This document shows positions 54,362 through 64,000 of a stretch of DNA of 64,000 bases, one piece after another. Every line of letters starts with the position of its first letter. The stretch's first letter is position 1. The position numbers and the translations under genes are program-made. This stretch comes from Rosa chinensis (lineage: Eukaryota > Streptophyta > Magnoliopsida > Rosales > Rosaceae). The notes beneath the pieces are model-generated. The model did not search any database. It worked only from the letters and a program-made list of their open reading frames with translations, and had not been told where the DNA came from. The stretch lies in NCBI RefSeq assembly GCF_002994745.2, contig NC_037091.1, forward strand, positions 36,148,612-36,212,611. Direction: 5' to 3'.

Positions 54362-54532
54362 GACTCACCTGGTTGGAAAGAATTCGTCCTCGAATTCAAG
54401 CCACGAATTAGAGAGAATCCTAGCAAATCATCCATTGCATCCAAATCATGGTCAATCGTTTAGCCTGCAATTAGGATCGTCCATTCCAAATAAATAATAT
54501 TTAGAATACCTTCCTAATCTTGACTTGAGAAA

Positions 54533-55477
54533 TTAGGTTTTTGGCAACTCAAAACTTTTACCACCATTTTTTATCTGATTGACAATATCAACTAATATCT
54601 TGAGAATGTGGAAATTGAAAACATTAAACCCAACAAAATCGACGGATCTGTGAACATTTATTTTGTAGGTAATGCCTCCAAAACTCACACTTGTAGTACT
54701 CTCATCCAAGATTGAATCCGGCTCATGCCTAGTTCTTGGAAGTCCAAGACTGAAACCCACGTTGGCATCACCAATATGACCATGGTTTGAGTTCATATCA
54801 TCAATCCTCTCACCCACATCAATTTTGTCAATACCTATATATGGGTATAGGTCTGCCACTTCAATTGATGGTATAGTAGCTTCATCGACTTGTATAATTG
54901 GATCAATTCCTTCCATGTGCATAGTAATATTTCCTACTGCTAGCTCAGACCCTTTATCAATAGTATTGCTACCATGTTCATCAATAGTACCTTCAACCTC
55001 CAAACAATTTCCATCACAAATATGATCATCACAATTGCCACTGCACGCCTCACAAAAACAATCATAAATTGGTGGCAAACTAAAATCCACAACTCCATCT
55101 TTATTTTCTTTTTCCAAACTTTTATCAACTGAAAAATTAAAGATAATATTTGAACCTTCATAGTCGAAACTAACCGGTTCCACATTTTCATCCTACTCAC
55201 ACAGCAGAGCACAGTGATGAAAATGGCCAACGTCTCCCTCCCCGTCAAAACCCACACTGTCTTGGCAAGAGGTTTCGATGCAAGTGATACGCTGATAAAC
55301 GTCTCTCTCCCCATCGTAACTCTTACCTCCTAGGCGTCGAGTTTCGATACGATTGATACGTTCTGCAAGTTGTTGAATCATCATCTTGATTTCCTCCATG
55401 TTGTTGCTATAACGACCCTCCATTCGAGAACCTCCCTGATCAAGCTTGCTTCGAGTCATGGAATCCACCATGCTCTC
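54533..55477 (-). pseudogene. Single ORF of the 1.9-kb element, Cys-rich, one nonsense codon
   Basis: One minus-strand frame runs from a Met near 55477 (MVDSMTRSKLDQGGSRMEGR) to the stop at 54533, about 314 codons, with one in-frame TAG at 55193-55195. The N-terminal part has a coiled-coil-like MMIQQLAERINRIETRR, as in the start of some Gag-type proteins. The middle has a Cys cluster CFCEACSGNCDDHICDGNC, not a standard CCHC knuckle. The rest is acidic. I do not recognise the family. It could be a diverged Gag or a captured host sequence. Confidence 0.65.
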
Positions 55478-55486
55478 ACCAAAGCT

Positions 55487-55498
55487 CTGATACCAAAT
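55487..55498 (-). promoter_or_regulatory. Primer binding site of the 1.9-kb element
   Basis: The minus strand reads TTGGTATCAGAGC just inside the 5' LTR end (CCCATCA), the initiator tRNA-Met site. Confidence 0.8.
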
Positions 55499-55880
55499 TG
55501 ATGGGGGACGGGTCCTAAAACATAGGCCTAAAACTAATAGCATACGTCACCAGAAATAAAAAGAACACAACTCATTATAGACAGCTGAAAAGCGGCTATA
55601 TTTTCATTACAATGTCAGGAAAAAAACCCCACTGCAAAGATGACAAACTCTTGCTTAAATAGCATAAGAGTCAAATCAAAATAAGGAAAAAGTAATAAAT
55701 AGAAAGTTACAAAATGAATATAACATCTATCCAATTAATAATAAAAATACCGCTAAATCTATGCAATTACAAATAAATTATTAGAAAGAAATCAATGCTA
55801 ATTTGCTGCCACGTTTATTGTTGCTTTGATTTTGGCTGATATTAAAGTTACTCAGTTGATCCCTATATGCTCCTGCATCA
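55499..55880 (-). repeat. 5' LTR of the 1.9-kb element
   Basis: Direct copy of 53981-54361, flanked outside by CTGTC. Confidence 0.9.
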
Positions 55881-55885
55881 CTGTC

Positions 55886-56768
55886 TAGGTGAAGAGACTG
55901 AGAGTAGCTAGTCCGTCGTCTAAGTGCTGGGTCAGGTCGTGAAACATAGTGATCGTTCGCGGCCATCAAGATGCATTTACATATGGTAAGGCACGATACA
56001 GAAGTAACACCGAAATGAACCAAAAGGCTTTGAGTTAACATTAAACAGCTAGTGTCATTTCTATAGAGTTCTTACTGGTCCAAGTTTGGCCTAACGGGTC
56101 GGTGAATGGGTCAGCAGGTTTCTAGATAGGAGTCAGTCGTTAGAAGCTCTTTCCGTCAATAGCTTTTAGGTTTGGCCAATAACTTTAAGTATTAGGATCA
56201 ATAGCTTTTAGGCTTAGCAATTTTGAGGAAAGCTACATGTTACACTAATAAGCTGAATAAATAAGATGCATTTACGATCGTTGCCTTATCTACAAATAAT
56301 GATATATCTAGACAAACATCGTACTTGGACTTAATATCTCATCTAAAGATATGAAAATATATGTACGTTGATTGCACAATCAAAGAAGTGTTTAGGAAGA
56401 ATTCTTAATTGCAATGAATCATGCAAAAAGTGCCTAGCAATCCATTGAAAATCATTTGCAAAGTGACGACAACAGAAACCAAAGGTACACTATTCATATT
56501 GCAAAAACAAGTCATTTATTTCAAACTCCTCTCCAGTAAAAAGTGAAAAGAAAAAGTTTTAAATTTATTTTATCATCACGCGTACGACTACATTTTTCTC
56601 TAAGGAAATGTTGGTTTACATTTTCTAGCAACTCAAACTACTATTTCAGACACGTGACCAAAGGAAAGAAAATAATAGAGGGGAAAAACAAAAAAAAGGT
56701 ACACTAAGCAATCATATAGCTTTTCCTTGTCAACGTACATGCATCAATCTTTCTAGGCTAGAAAGCAA
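55886..56768. other. Non-coding sequence between the retroelement and the UGT remnant
   Basis: No long ORF or repeat. It probably represents original intergenic DNA between the two UGT copies. Confidence 0.5.
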
Positions 56769-57014
56769 CTATCTTTCAGTCTGATCCAAAAAGACCTTCA
56801 GATTCTTGTCAGAAGACCCTTCACTCACAGCCTCTCTTGCCAGATCCTTCCAGATCTTAGCGTTCCACCTCCTCTCTTCACTTTCCATCACCAAATCCAA
56901 ACACGTACCTCACCCACAACAACACCCTCCTCATTCGGTGCTACCCTCACTCCTGTCTTCCAAGTGTCCTTTATCAACTTGGCATTTGTGCCTTGATCTG
57001 TCCACTAAGGAAAC
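56769..57014 (-). pseudogene. UGT pseudogene, 3' end only in this window
   Basis: The sequence matches the last quarter of the UGT gene at 51066-52484 (for example minus strand WTDQ-type PSPG end, AKLIKDTWKTGVRV-like and DKNLKVFLDQTER before TAG at 56769-56771). Compared with the intact gene it has a net 7-bp deletion near 56905 and an in-frame TAG just before the WTDQ word. It was therefore already broken before the copia element at 57015 inserted. The remainder presumably continues beyond the window end. Confidence 0.85.
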
Positions 57015-57488
57015 TGTAAGATCAAATATGGACATAACACATATCATCATAAAGTAATTGATGATTAGTTTAATATCAATCCTAGTTTAACATGGATACA
57101 AACAGTAAATCAATACTTGTAACTTAATGAAGCAGTGTATCTATTCATTAAGGTAAGTAATCCTATTCTTAGTCTGCAAGAAAGATTACAATGAAGTGTT
57201 ACATTAAGAATCTAACTAGGAAACCTAAACCGATATGGATAGCTTTAATGGGAAGCTTCTTGAGGGTTAAGTCTCCTATATATACAGATGAATTGGTCCC
57301 TGATTACTACCGAAGTTTTGCATATTGTTCTGTCCATTGAGAAGCAAGTTGGTAAGTAACAGAAGGCCATATTCAGTGTTCGTGTTTGCAGCATAAGATG
57401 GAATCCATGCCAGTGATTGCTGAAGGTAAGCCTTAATCCCTTTTATAATTGTGTGCATATATTGTGAGCATGTATATGGTTTTTAACA
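57015..57488 (+). repeat. 5' LTR of copia element 3
   Basis: TGTAAGATCAAATATGGAC to GGTTTTTAACA, 474 bp. CTCCTATATATACAG near 57271-57285 is a likely TATA box. Confidence 0.95.
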
Positions 57489-57490
57489 AT

Positions 57491-57502
57491 TGGTATCAGA
57501 GC
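57491..57502 (+). promoter_or_regulatory. Primer binding site of copia element 3
   Basis: TGGTATCAGAGC, two bases after the LTR end, complementary to initiator tRNA-Met. Confidence 0.9.
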
Positions 57503-58620
57503 ATAGGCTCACATATATCAAAATCGTTTTAGGGTTTTGCAAAACAAATACAAAAAAAAAAAAAAAAAAAAAAGGTTTTTGCTTTACGGGTCAAGTAACT
57601 GACCAAGTCACTGACCATGTAACTGGTCATGTAACTGATCAAAGTAAGTTACTTAAGTCGATTGCTGCATCTGGTTAATTATCAAATTCACGCTTCCGCT
57701 GTGATTTTTAGCAGCAAATTGGGGAAAAAGCAAAAATAGGTTTTTCTATGGAAATTGATTTCGATTCATAGCATGATAATTGAATTTTGATTGTGCTCAA
57801 GAACACTAGTTGCATTCCTGGCGTGCGTTAGGTTAGAGTAGATGGTGACCGGATGAAATTTACAATTTCTTGATTGTTCTGTGGTTTCTTGGAATCGAAA
57901 CAATTTTGATTGTGCTTGAATATGCATGATGAATTGATTGATGATATGGTATTGTATCTGTGATTGTGAAAAATTGCATGAATAACAAAAATCTCCCAGA
58001 ATTTGTTTACACAATTAAAATTGACAGATACGAGAGCTTAATTTTCTTACAAGGATGAATCTGGGTAGAATATAAAGTTAAAAGCTCATGAGTTTTGTGG
58101 TTTTCTGTTGGCATAAGTGATTATGATGCACAAAGCATTCTTCATTGATGTTGGCAGAAAACAATGATCAGGTCACTGACCATGTAACTGATCGAGTAAC
58201 AAAACTGAAATTGTGTTTTGTGTTTTAAAACTATGCTTCAGTTTTATCTTCCAAGGAAGTGGTCAAGTATGGTTTTAGAATACAAAACAGCAATATGCGT
58301 GCTTGATGAAAATAAATACGGATACTTAGAAATTTTTCTTCTGTCTAAAGATGTGGATAAATTTCTTTGGATAACTTGTTTTCATTGAACATGGTATATT
58401 GATAAAGAACTCCAGGATGTTATGCTTCTGCTCAAAAGTGTTGCTTAACATTATTTTTGGTTATGGACTGATATGAATGCAAGTATGGATTGTTTAGGTT
58501 TTCTGTATGTTCTTGTTTTGGTTGCTTAAAGCTAAATAAAACACAGAAAACTTAAAGTTATTTTCTTTACAAATTGAGAACTCACACGAATTTTTGTTTT
58601 GCTCCTTAGGTAACTCTTAC
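57503..58620 (+). other. Long leader of copia element 3 with GTNACTGACC repeats
   Basis: About 1.1 kb without a significant ORF separates the primer site and gag, which is long for copia. It contains a long A run at about 57552-57573. Two clusters of the 12-bp word GT(A/C)ACTGACCA(A/T) lie at about 57590-57655 and 58168-58202. The same word forms the array at 60901-61236. Confidence 0.7.
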
Positions 58621-59817
58621 ATGAACTTGAACAGTGTCTTGATGCTAACTGGAACCAACTATAGAGCTTGGCTAGATTCTGTAGAGAACTATATGGGAAT
58701 GCATGAGAACATAGACTATTGCTTCACTGAGGACAAACCTGAAGAGTTAACTGAAAAGAGCACTAAGAAGGAAACTGATCTTTACAAGAAGTGGCATAGA
58801 TCCAATAGAATGGCTAAGAACCTCATTCGTACCTCTATGTCCAAGACTGTCAGAGGAAGTATAGAAGAACCTGAGCTAGCATCAGATTTTTTGGAACTCA
58901 TAGGTGCTAAGTTTAAAGAAAGTGAAAAGGCAGAATCTGCTAGGCTAACTAAGGAGTTTCATGATTTGAAGTACATGGGTTCAGGGGGAGTTAGAGAGCA
59001 TATTATGAAGATGATCAATATAAATGGCAGACTCAGGGAGCTCTTGATGGGGGTTAGGGATGAGCAGGTAGTGCATTATGCACTACATTCCTTGCCTAAC
59101 AGTTTTAGTCATCTTAGGACCAGTTACAACTCTCAAAAGGGAAACTGGACTTTAGATGAACTTATATCCATCTGTGTGGATGAAGAATCTAGGATCAAGG
59201 AAGAAAAGGAACCTGCTACAACCATTAACCTCATTGAGAAGCCTAAAAGGAAAAAGCCCCAAAATAAGCTCAAGCCTATCAAAGCCATAACTAAGAGTTC
59301 AACAACTGCAGTGGCCAAGGAAAATAGGCCATTTAGGTTCAAGTGCTACTTTTGCAAAAGAGTAGGACACATGAAAAAGGACTGCACTGGCTATAAAAAT
59401 TGGTTAGCCAAAAAGGGTAAGATTTTTTCTAATACAATTTTTTCTTTAGAAATTAATCTTATAAATGTTGAACCACAGTCTTGGTGGATAGATTCAGGCT
59501 CACCTATTCATATTACTAATTCTTTGCAGGGATTCATAAGGAGGAGAATCCCAAAAAGTGATGAAGTGAACCTGTGTGTAGGCAATGGCATGAGAGTGGC
59601 AGTCAAGGCTATTGGAACCTTAAAGCTCGATTTAGGATTAGGAAAATTGTTAGTTTTGGACAATGTTTTTTATGTACCTTCCATGAGAAGGAATTTGGTT
59701 TCGGTTTCTCTTTTAGTAAAATCTGGTTGTAGACTTGTTATGGATAGTAATGGAATTCTTATTTCTAAAAATTCTGTTCAAATTGGTTTTGGTGTTATTA
59801 TGAATGATTATTTATAG
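58621..59817 (+). pseudogene. Copia 3 gag and protease
   Basis: The start is taken at 58621 (MNLNSVLMLTGTNYRAWLDS), where Gag similarity begins; an in-frame Met at 58594 lies upstream. A UBN2-type Gag core is followed by a zinc knuckle CYFCKRVGHMKKDC and the protease site WWIDSGSPIHIT. The frame closes at a TAG at 59815-59817, after which the same frame carries integrase, so the stop is a nonsense change or read-through point. Gag forms the particle; the protease cuts the polyprotein. Confidence 0.85.
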
Positions 59818-59829
59818 TTAAATTGTTCA

Positions 59830-60978
59830 ATGGCTCAACAAGAAATTTTACTTGTTGAAAATAACACAAACAGTACTAACACTTTAACAGGTGTTAAAAG
59901 AACCAAACTAAATGAAAAGTCTGCATTTTTATGGCATAGAAGACTCGGCCATGTTTCAAAAGAGAGACTGAAAATTTTGGTGAAAAACAACATCCTAAAT
60001 GAACTTGATTTTTCTGATCTAACAGACTGTGTTGAATGCTTTAAGGGAAAAATAACTAATACTAGAAAGAAGACTGCATATAGAAGCCAAAATTTATTAG
60101 AACTCATACACACTGATATATGTGGACCATTTAGACATCAAACTATCTGTGGGAATGTGTATTTTATCACATTCATTGATGACTTTTCTAGATACAGTTA
60201 TATTTATCTATTTTCAGAAAAGGCACAAGCATTGAAAGCCTTTCAAATCTTTAAGTCTGAGGTAGAAAATCAACTAGAAAAGAAAATCAAAACAGTGAGG
60301 TCAGATAGAGGGGGAGAGTTCTATGGAAAGTACACTGAATCCGGCCAACAAAAGGGTCCATTTGCCTTGTTTTTGCAAGACAATGGAATTAAAGCTCAAT
60401 ACACAACACCCTATAATCCACAATAGAATGGTGTTGCAGAGAGAAAGAATAGGACTCTTTTGAACATGGTTAGATGTATGATGTGTACAACTGGTTTGCC
60501 TAAATTTCTGTGGGGTGAGGTTTTAAAAACTGCAAATTATATTTGCAATAGGACACCTAGCAAAGCCATAGAAAATACTGCTTTTGAGCTTTGGTGTGGC
60601 AGGAAACCTAGTCTTCATCACTGTCCTGTTTGGGGATGTCATGCAGAAGCTAGGATTTATAATCCAAGCTTGAATAAACTTGACCCCAAAACTGTTAGTT
60701 GCTATTTTATAGGTTATCCAGATAAATCTAAAGGCTATAAATTATATTCTGCTCATCATTCACCTAGAATTTTTGAAACACATCAAGTAAAATTTCTAAG
60801 CGAAAAAGTTCACAATACAAACCTTGAGGATTTAACCTCAGATTTTGAGGAAATTGTGTCAGATGAGAATATAAGTGTAGCATTGCCTTTAGAACAAGAT
60901 GTAACTGATCATGTCACTGGTCACGTAACTGACCATGTCACTGACCAAGTAACTGTACCTGGTCGAGTAACTGGCTAA
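59830..60978 (+). pseudogene. Copia 3 integrase (broken by one nonsense codon)
   Basis: The pre-integrase region FLWHRRLGHVSKERL with CVECFKGK leads to the catalytic core: LIHTDICGPF, FIDDFSRYSYIYLF and RSDRGGEFYGKY. A TAG at 60424-60426 falls in the normally Gln-containing NPQ.NG word before VAERKNRTLL. The frame then runs on to 60978 through GKPS-like and CYFIGYPDKSKGYKLY sequence into the repeat spacer. A TAA at 60976-60978 lies within the repeat. Confidence 0.85.
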
Positions 60979-61236
60979 GTAACTGACCATGTCACTAACC
61001 AAGTCACTGACCATGTCACTGACCAAGTCACTGACCATGTAACTGACCAAGTAACTGTGCCTGGTCAAGTCACTACCCATGTCACTGACCAAGTAACTGT
61101 GCCTGATCAAGTCACTGCCCATGTCACTGACCAAGTAACTGTGCCCGGTCAAGTCACTGCCCATGTCACTGACCATGTAACTGACCAAGTAACTGTCCCT
61201 GGTCAAGTTACTGACCACGTAACTGGTCAAGTAACT
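60901..61236 (+). repeat. 12-bp tandem repeat array in the integrase-RT spacer
   Basis: About 26 units of GT(A/C)ACTGACCA(A/T), some with a 6-bp insert GTGCCT, run from 60901 to 61236. In the pol frame they encode repeats of VTDH and VTDQ. The array is also open on the minus strand. The unit length is a multiple of three, so copy number changes keep the frame. Confidence 0.9.
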
Positions 61237-61349
61237 GAATCTCACCATCCTCCAGTGGCTCAGCCTAGAAGATCACAGAGAGCAAGAAAACCAACTTATG
61301 GGGGGAAGAGAGTGACTACATTGTTTATCTGCAAGAAGGAGAAATTGAA

Positions 61350-62954
61350 ATGGACTGTGCAGAAGACAATGATCCAACTACATTTAATCAGGCCATTGAA
61401 AGTAGTGAATCTCATCAATGGCAGCAAGCAATGGAAGCAGAAATTAATTCCATGAGTCAAAATGCAGTTTGGGAATTAGTTGAACCTGACCCCAACCAGA
61501 AGCCTATAGGTTGTAAATGGGTTTTCAAAACCAAAAGAGATGCAAATGGCAACGTAGAGAGACATAAAGCAAGATTAGTTGCCAAAGGTTTTACACAGAA
61601 GGAGGGCATTGATTTTACTGAGACTTTTTCTCCAGTTTCTACAAAAGACTCGTTTAGGATAATCATGGCTTTGGTGGCTCATTTTGATATGGAGCTGCAC
61701 CAGATGGATGTTAAAACAGCTTTCTTGAATGGTGAATTAGATGAAGTGATTTATATGAGGCAGCCAGAAGGGTTTGTACAAGCTGGAAGTGAAAACTTGG
61801 TGTGTAAGTTAAGAAAATCAATTTATGGCCTAAAACAAGCTTCTAGACAGTGGTACAAGAAATTTGATTCTGTGATTTCTACTTTTGGATTTACAGAAAA
61901 TCTTTTTGATGAGTGTGTTTATTTGAAGACTGTTGGGAACAATTTTATTTTTCTGGTACTCTATGTGGATGATATACTTTTGGCTAGCAGTAACATTAAA
62001 TTGCTTAAAGATACCAAGAGTTTTCTGTCAAGGATTTTTGACATGAAAGACTTAGGAGAAGCATCCTATGTACTAGGTATTGAGATTAAAAGAGATAGGG
62101 CACAGAGACTACTTGGTTTGTCTCAACAGAATTATGTTACCAAAATTTTAAAGAGATTTGGTATGGAGAAGTGTGCAGCTGGAGAAGTTCCCATGTCCAA
62201 AGGAGATAAGTTAACCAAGAAGCAAAGTCCCAATAGTGATGTTGAGAAAGAAAATATGGAGTCAAAGCCTTATGCCAGACTTGTAGGAAGTCTCATGTAT
62301 GCACAAGTCTGCACTAGGCCGGATTTGTCTTTTGCAGTAGGGATTTTGTCAAGATTCCAATCTAATTCAGGCCATGAACATTGGGTAGCTGGGAAGAAAG
62401 TGTTGAGATACCTGCAGAGAACTAAAAACCACATGCTAGTTTATAGGCAAGTGGAGGATCTGAAACTCATTGGATTCTCAGACTCGGATTTTGCAGGGAA
62501 TTATCCAGACTCCAAGAAGTCCACTTGTGGATATGTGTTCTTGCTTGCAGGAGGTGCTATTGCTTGGAAAACCATGAAACAAACACTTGTTTCAACTTCT
62601 ACTATGCAAGCTGAATTTATTGCAGTATATGAAACTGTGTGTGAAGGACTTTGGATTAGGAATTTTCTCATGCAGACCAAAGTATTGAGTCACATTGTGG
62701 CTGGAACACTTGTAATTTATTGTGACAATGAGGCTGCAGTTTTCTTTAGCAAGAACATTAAAAGGTCAAATAATTCCAAGCATATTGATCTAAAGTATTA
62801 CAGTGTTAGAGAAAGAGTAAAGCATGGTGAAATAGCTGTTTTGAGTATTGACACAAATTCACAGCTAGCAGATCCTTTCACCAAGGCATTGTCAGTAGCA
62901 GCATTCCAGAAACATACAACAAGCATTGGAATTTTAGCTAATTTAGATGCTTAG
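61350..62954 (+). CDS. Copia 3 reverse transcriptase and RNase H
   Basis: An open 534-codon frame covers RT and RNase H in full. It shows [55 protein letters not shown] and the active site LVLYVDDILLAS, then RNase H FSDSDFAGNYPDSKKSTCGY and STMQAEFIA, ending near 62954. It is out of frame with the upstream spacer because of a 6-G run at 61300-61305, so it would not be made as part of the polyprotein. The Met at 61350 is probably internal. Domain residues look intact. Confidence 0.85.
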   Translation: MDCAEDNDPTTFNQAIESSESHQWQQAMEAEINSMSQNAVWELVEPDPNQKPIGCKWVFKTKRDANGNVERHKARLVAKGFTQKEGIDFTETFSPVSTKDSFRIIMALVAHFDMELHQMDVKTAFLNGELDEVIYMRQPEGFVQAGSENLVCKLRKSIYGLKQASRQWYKKFDSVISTFGFTENLFDECVYLKTVGNNFIFLVLYVDDILLASSNIKLLKDTKSFLSRIFDMKDLGEASYVLGIEIKRDRAQRLLGLSQQNYVTKILKRFGMEKCAAGEVPMSKGDKLTKKQSPNSDVEKENMESKPYARLVGSLMYAQVCTRPDLSFAVGILSRFQSNSGHEHWVAGKKVLRYLQRTKNHMLVYRQVEDLKLIGFSDSDFAGNYPDSKKSTCGYVFLLAGGAIAWKTMKQTLVSTSTMQAEFIAVYETVCEGLWIRNFLMQTKVLSHIVAGTLVIYCDNEAAVFFSKNIKRSNNSKHIDLKYYSVRERVKHGEIAVLSIDTNSQLADPFTKALSVAAFQKHTTSIGILANLDA

Positions 62955-63559
62955 GTTCAGTAGAGAGTTAGTCCAGTTGGAGCATTTAAAATTCTAAGGT
63001 TTTTTGAGTTCTTGTGTTTTAGTTGTGATCTTTTATTTTGTTTATCACAACTTGTTTGTAATGACAGATTTTATTATTAATAAATTTTGAGGTATTTTCA
63101 GATTTTGGTTATTACTGCAGTTTTTGTTGAATGTTCTAAAAATTATCGATTTTGTGTTTAAAGTTATACTTGCTATCAGATGGCTTAAATCATGTGAAGC
63201 ATGATGTTAAGGTTCAAGCAATATCTTTAAGCCATCAGTGTTCAGTAAATTTTCTTGAGTTTTTGGTTTTAGAAACATAAAGTAGGACCTAATATATGTT
63301 TACTTGTTGATACACATTAACATATATTGTATCACTTCTGGTTTGACATATGTGGATTGCAGGAGCTTGTGTTTGTGGTTTTGAAACTCTGCATTTTTGT
63401 TAAAATGTATACTGTTTCTTGCTCTACATAAGTAACTGTGATCTGACCATGTTGGAATGGATTTTCGATTTAAGTTTGTTATCTGGCGCGCACTTCAGTA
63501 AGTTAAGTAGGTTTTAATGTTCTCTGGTGCAAATCATCGAGCATGATATGTGTGAGTCC
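62955..63559 (+). other. 3' untranslated region of copia element 3
   Basis: About 600 bp of T-rich sequence without ORFs between RNase H and the purine tract. Confidence 0.6.
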
Positions 63560-63570
63560 AAGGGGGAGAT
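63560..63570 (+). promoter_or_regulatory. Polypurine tract of copia element 3
   Basis: AAGGGGGAGAT directly before the 3' LTR start TGTAAG. Confidence 0.85.
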
Positions 63571-64000
63571 TGTAAGATCAAATATGGACATAACACATAT
63601 CATCATAAAGTAATTGATGATTAGCTTAATATCAATCCTAGTTTAACATGGATACAAACAGTAAATCAATACTTGTAACTTAATGAAGCAGTGTATCTAT
63701 TCATTAAGGTAAGTAATCCTATTCTTAGTCTGCAAGAAAGATTACAATGAAGTGTTACATTAAGAATCTAACTAGGAAACCTAAACCGATATGGATAGCT
63801 TTAATGGGAAGCTTCTTGAGGGTTAAGTCTCCTATATATACAGATGAATTGGTCCCTGATTACTACCGACGTTTTACATATTGTTCTGTCCATTGAGAAG
63901 CAAGTTGGTAAGTAACAGAAGGCCATATTCAGTGTTCGTGTTTGCAGCATAAGATGGAATCCATGCCAGTGATTGCTGAAGGTAAGCCTTAATCCCTTTT
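63571..64000 (+). repeat. 3' LTR of copia element 3 (partial)
   Basis: First 430 of 474 bases, matching 57015-57444 with three substitutions and no indel. Confidence 0.95.

Larger units (their letters stand above)
53981..55880 (-). mobile_element. Non-autonomous LTR retrotransposon, 1.9 kb, one ORF
   Basis: LTRs of 381 and 382 bp (53981-54361 and 55499-55880), TGATGGGGGA...CTCCTGCATCA on the plus strand, flank an 1137-bp interior. The flanking 5-bp duplication CTGTC is perfect (53976-53980, 55881-55885). An initiator tRNA-Met primer site lies beside the right LTR, so the element is on the minus strand. No protease, integrase or RT is encoded. It depends on another element for movement and is close to TRIM/LARD-type elements in plan, but it encodes a protein. 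Confidence 0.9.
57015..64000 (+). mobile_element. Young Ty1/copia retrotransposon 3 (3' LTR cut by window end)
   Basis: Left LTR 57015-57488 and right LTR from 63571 enclose a plus-strand copia coding region in the order gag, protease, integrase, RT, RNase H. The right LTR is cut at base 430 of 474. Over those 430 bases I count three substitutions and no indels, so insertion was recent. The insertion site is the UGT remnant, and GAAAC at 57010-57014 should be the target duplication. Three in-frame stops and one frameshift already disable this copy. Confidence 0.95.

Noticed and set aside
60901..61236. CRISPR-like array
   Set aside because: Units are contiguous 12-mers without unique spacers, lie inside a retrotransposon pol frame and belong to a eukaryotic genome.
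60889..61248. 119-codon minus-strand ORF of SDLVSDM-type repeats
   Set aside because: Produced by the in-frame 12-bp repeat read backwards, not an independent gene.

Overview
The window looks like repeat-rich nuclear DNA of a flowering plant, most likely a eudicot (a Rosaceae-like genome is only a guess). It is AT-rich, has one intact plant-type UDP-glucosyltransferase gene, and is otherwise built from nested plant transposable elements: Ty1/copia retrotransposons, a LINE, CACTA, Mutator-like and Helitron-like DNA transposons, and an old integrated copy of a Caulimoviridae-type virus. There is no sign of bacterial organisation, rRNA, genuine tRNA genes or CRISPR.

Layout. 0.7-12.5 kb: a 5'-truncated L1-type LINE on the minus strand, split by an 8.6-kb defective sirevirus-like copia element (LTRs 1049-1989 and 8747-9690) and by a 683-bp solo LTR with a perfect 5-bp target duplication (10824-11506). 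A CACTA-like terminus abuts its 3' end. 12.6-14.1 kb: a 1.48-kb non-autonomous Mutator-like element with 168-bp inverted repeats and a perfect 9-bp target duplication. It holds a GC-rich gene-like fragment and four tandem tRNA-like modules. 14.5-31.4 kb: an outer pair of inverted termini encloses a decayed pararetrovirus copy (about 16.0-28.7 kb, minus strand: movement protein, coat protein, protease, RT, RNase H, downstream ORF). A 5.26-kb CACTA element (19039-24298, 3-bp target duplication ATG) sits inside the RT region and itself carries exons of glutamine:fructose-6-phosphate aminotransferase (GFAT). 31.4-36.7 kb: a second, defective copia element. 36.9-41.8 kb: a Helitron-like segment carrying exon fragments that resemble VPS13, squalene monooxygenase and an unidentified gene. 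41.8-44.7 kb: an ATG8-like fragment, a LINE fragment, a foldback and long homopolymers. 44.7-50.7 kb: a copia-type element with 164-bp LTRs whose interior contains dozens of short hairpins of variable stem around a constant core. 51.1-52.5 kb: the single intact host gene, a UGT75-like glucosyltransferase. 54.0-55.9 kb: a 1.9-kb non-autonomous LTR element with one Cys-rich ORF. 56.8-57.0 kb: the 3' end of a second, decayed UGT copy, into which a very young copia element (57015 to beyond the window end) has inserted.

The genes do not form a pathway; the story is layered insertion. Three structures stand out beyond standard annotation: the variable-stem hairpin array in the 44.7-kb element, the 12-bp GT(A/C)ACTGACCA repeat shared by the leader and the integrase-RT spacer of the young copia element, and the tRNA-like tandem modules inside the Mutator-like element.
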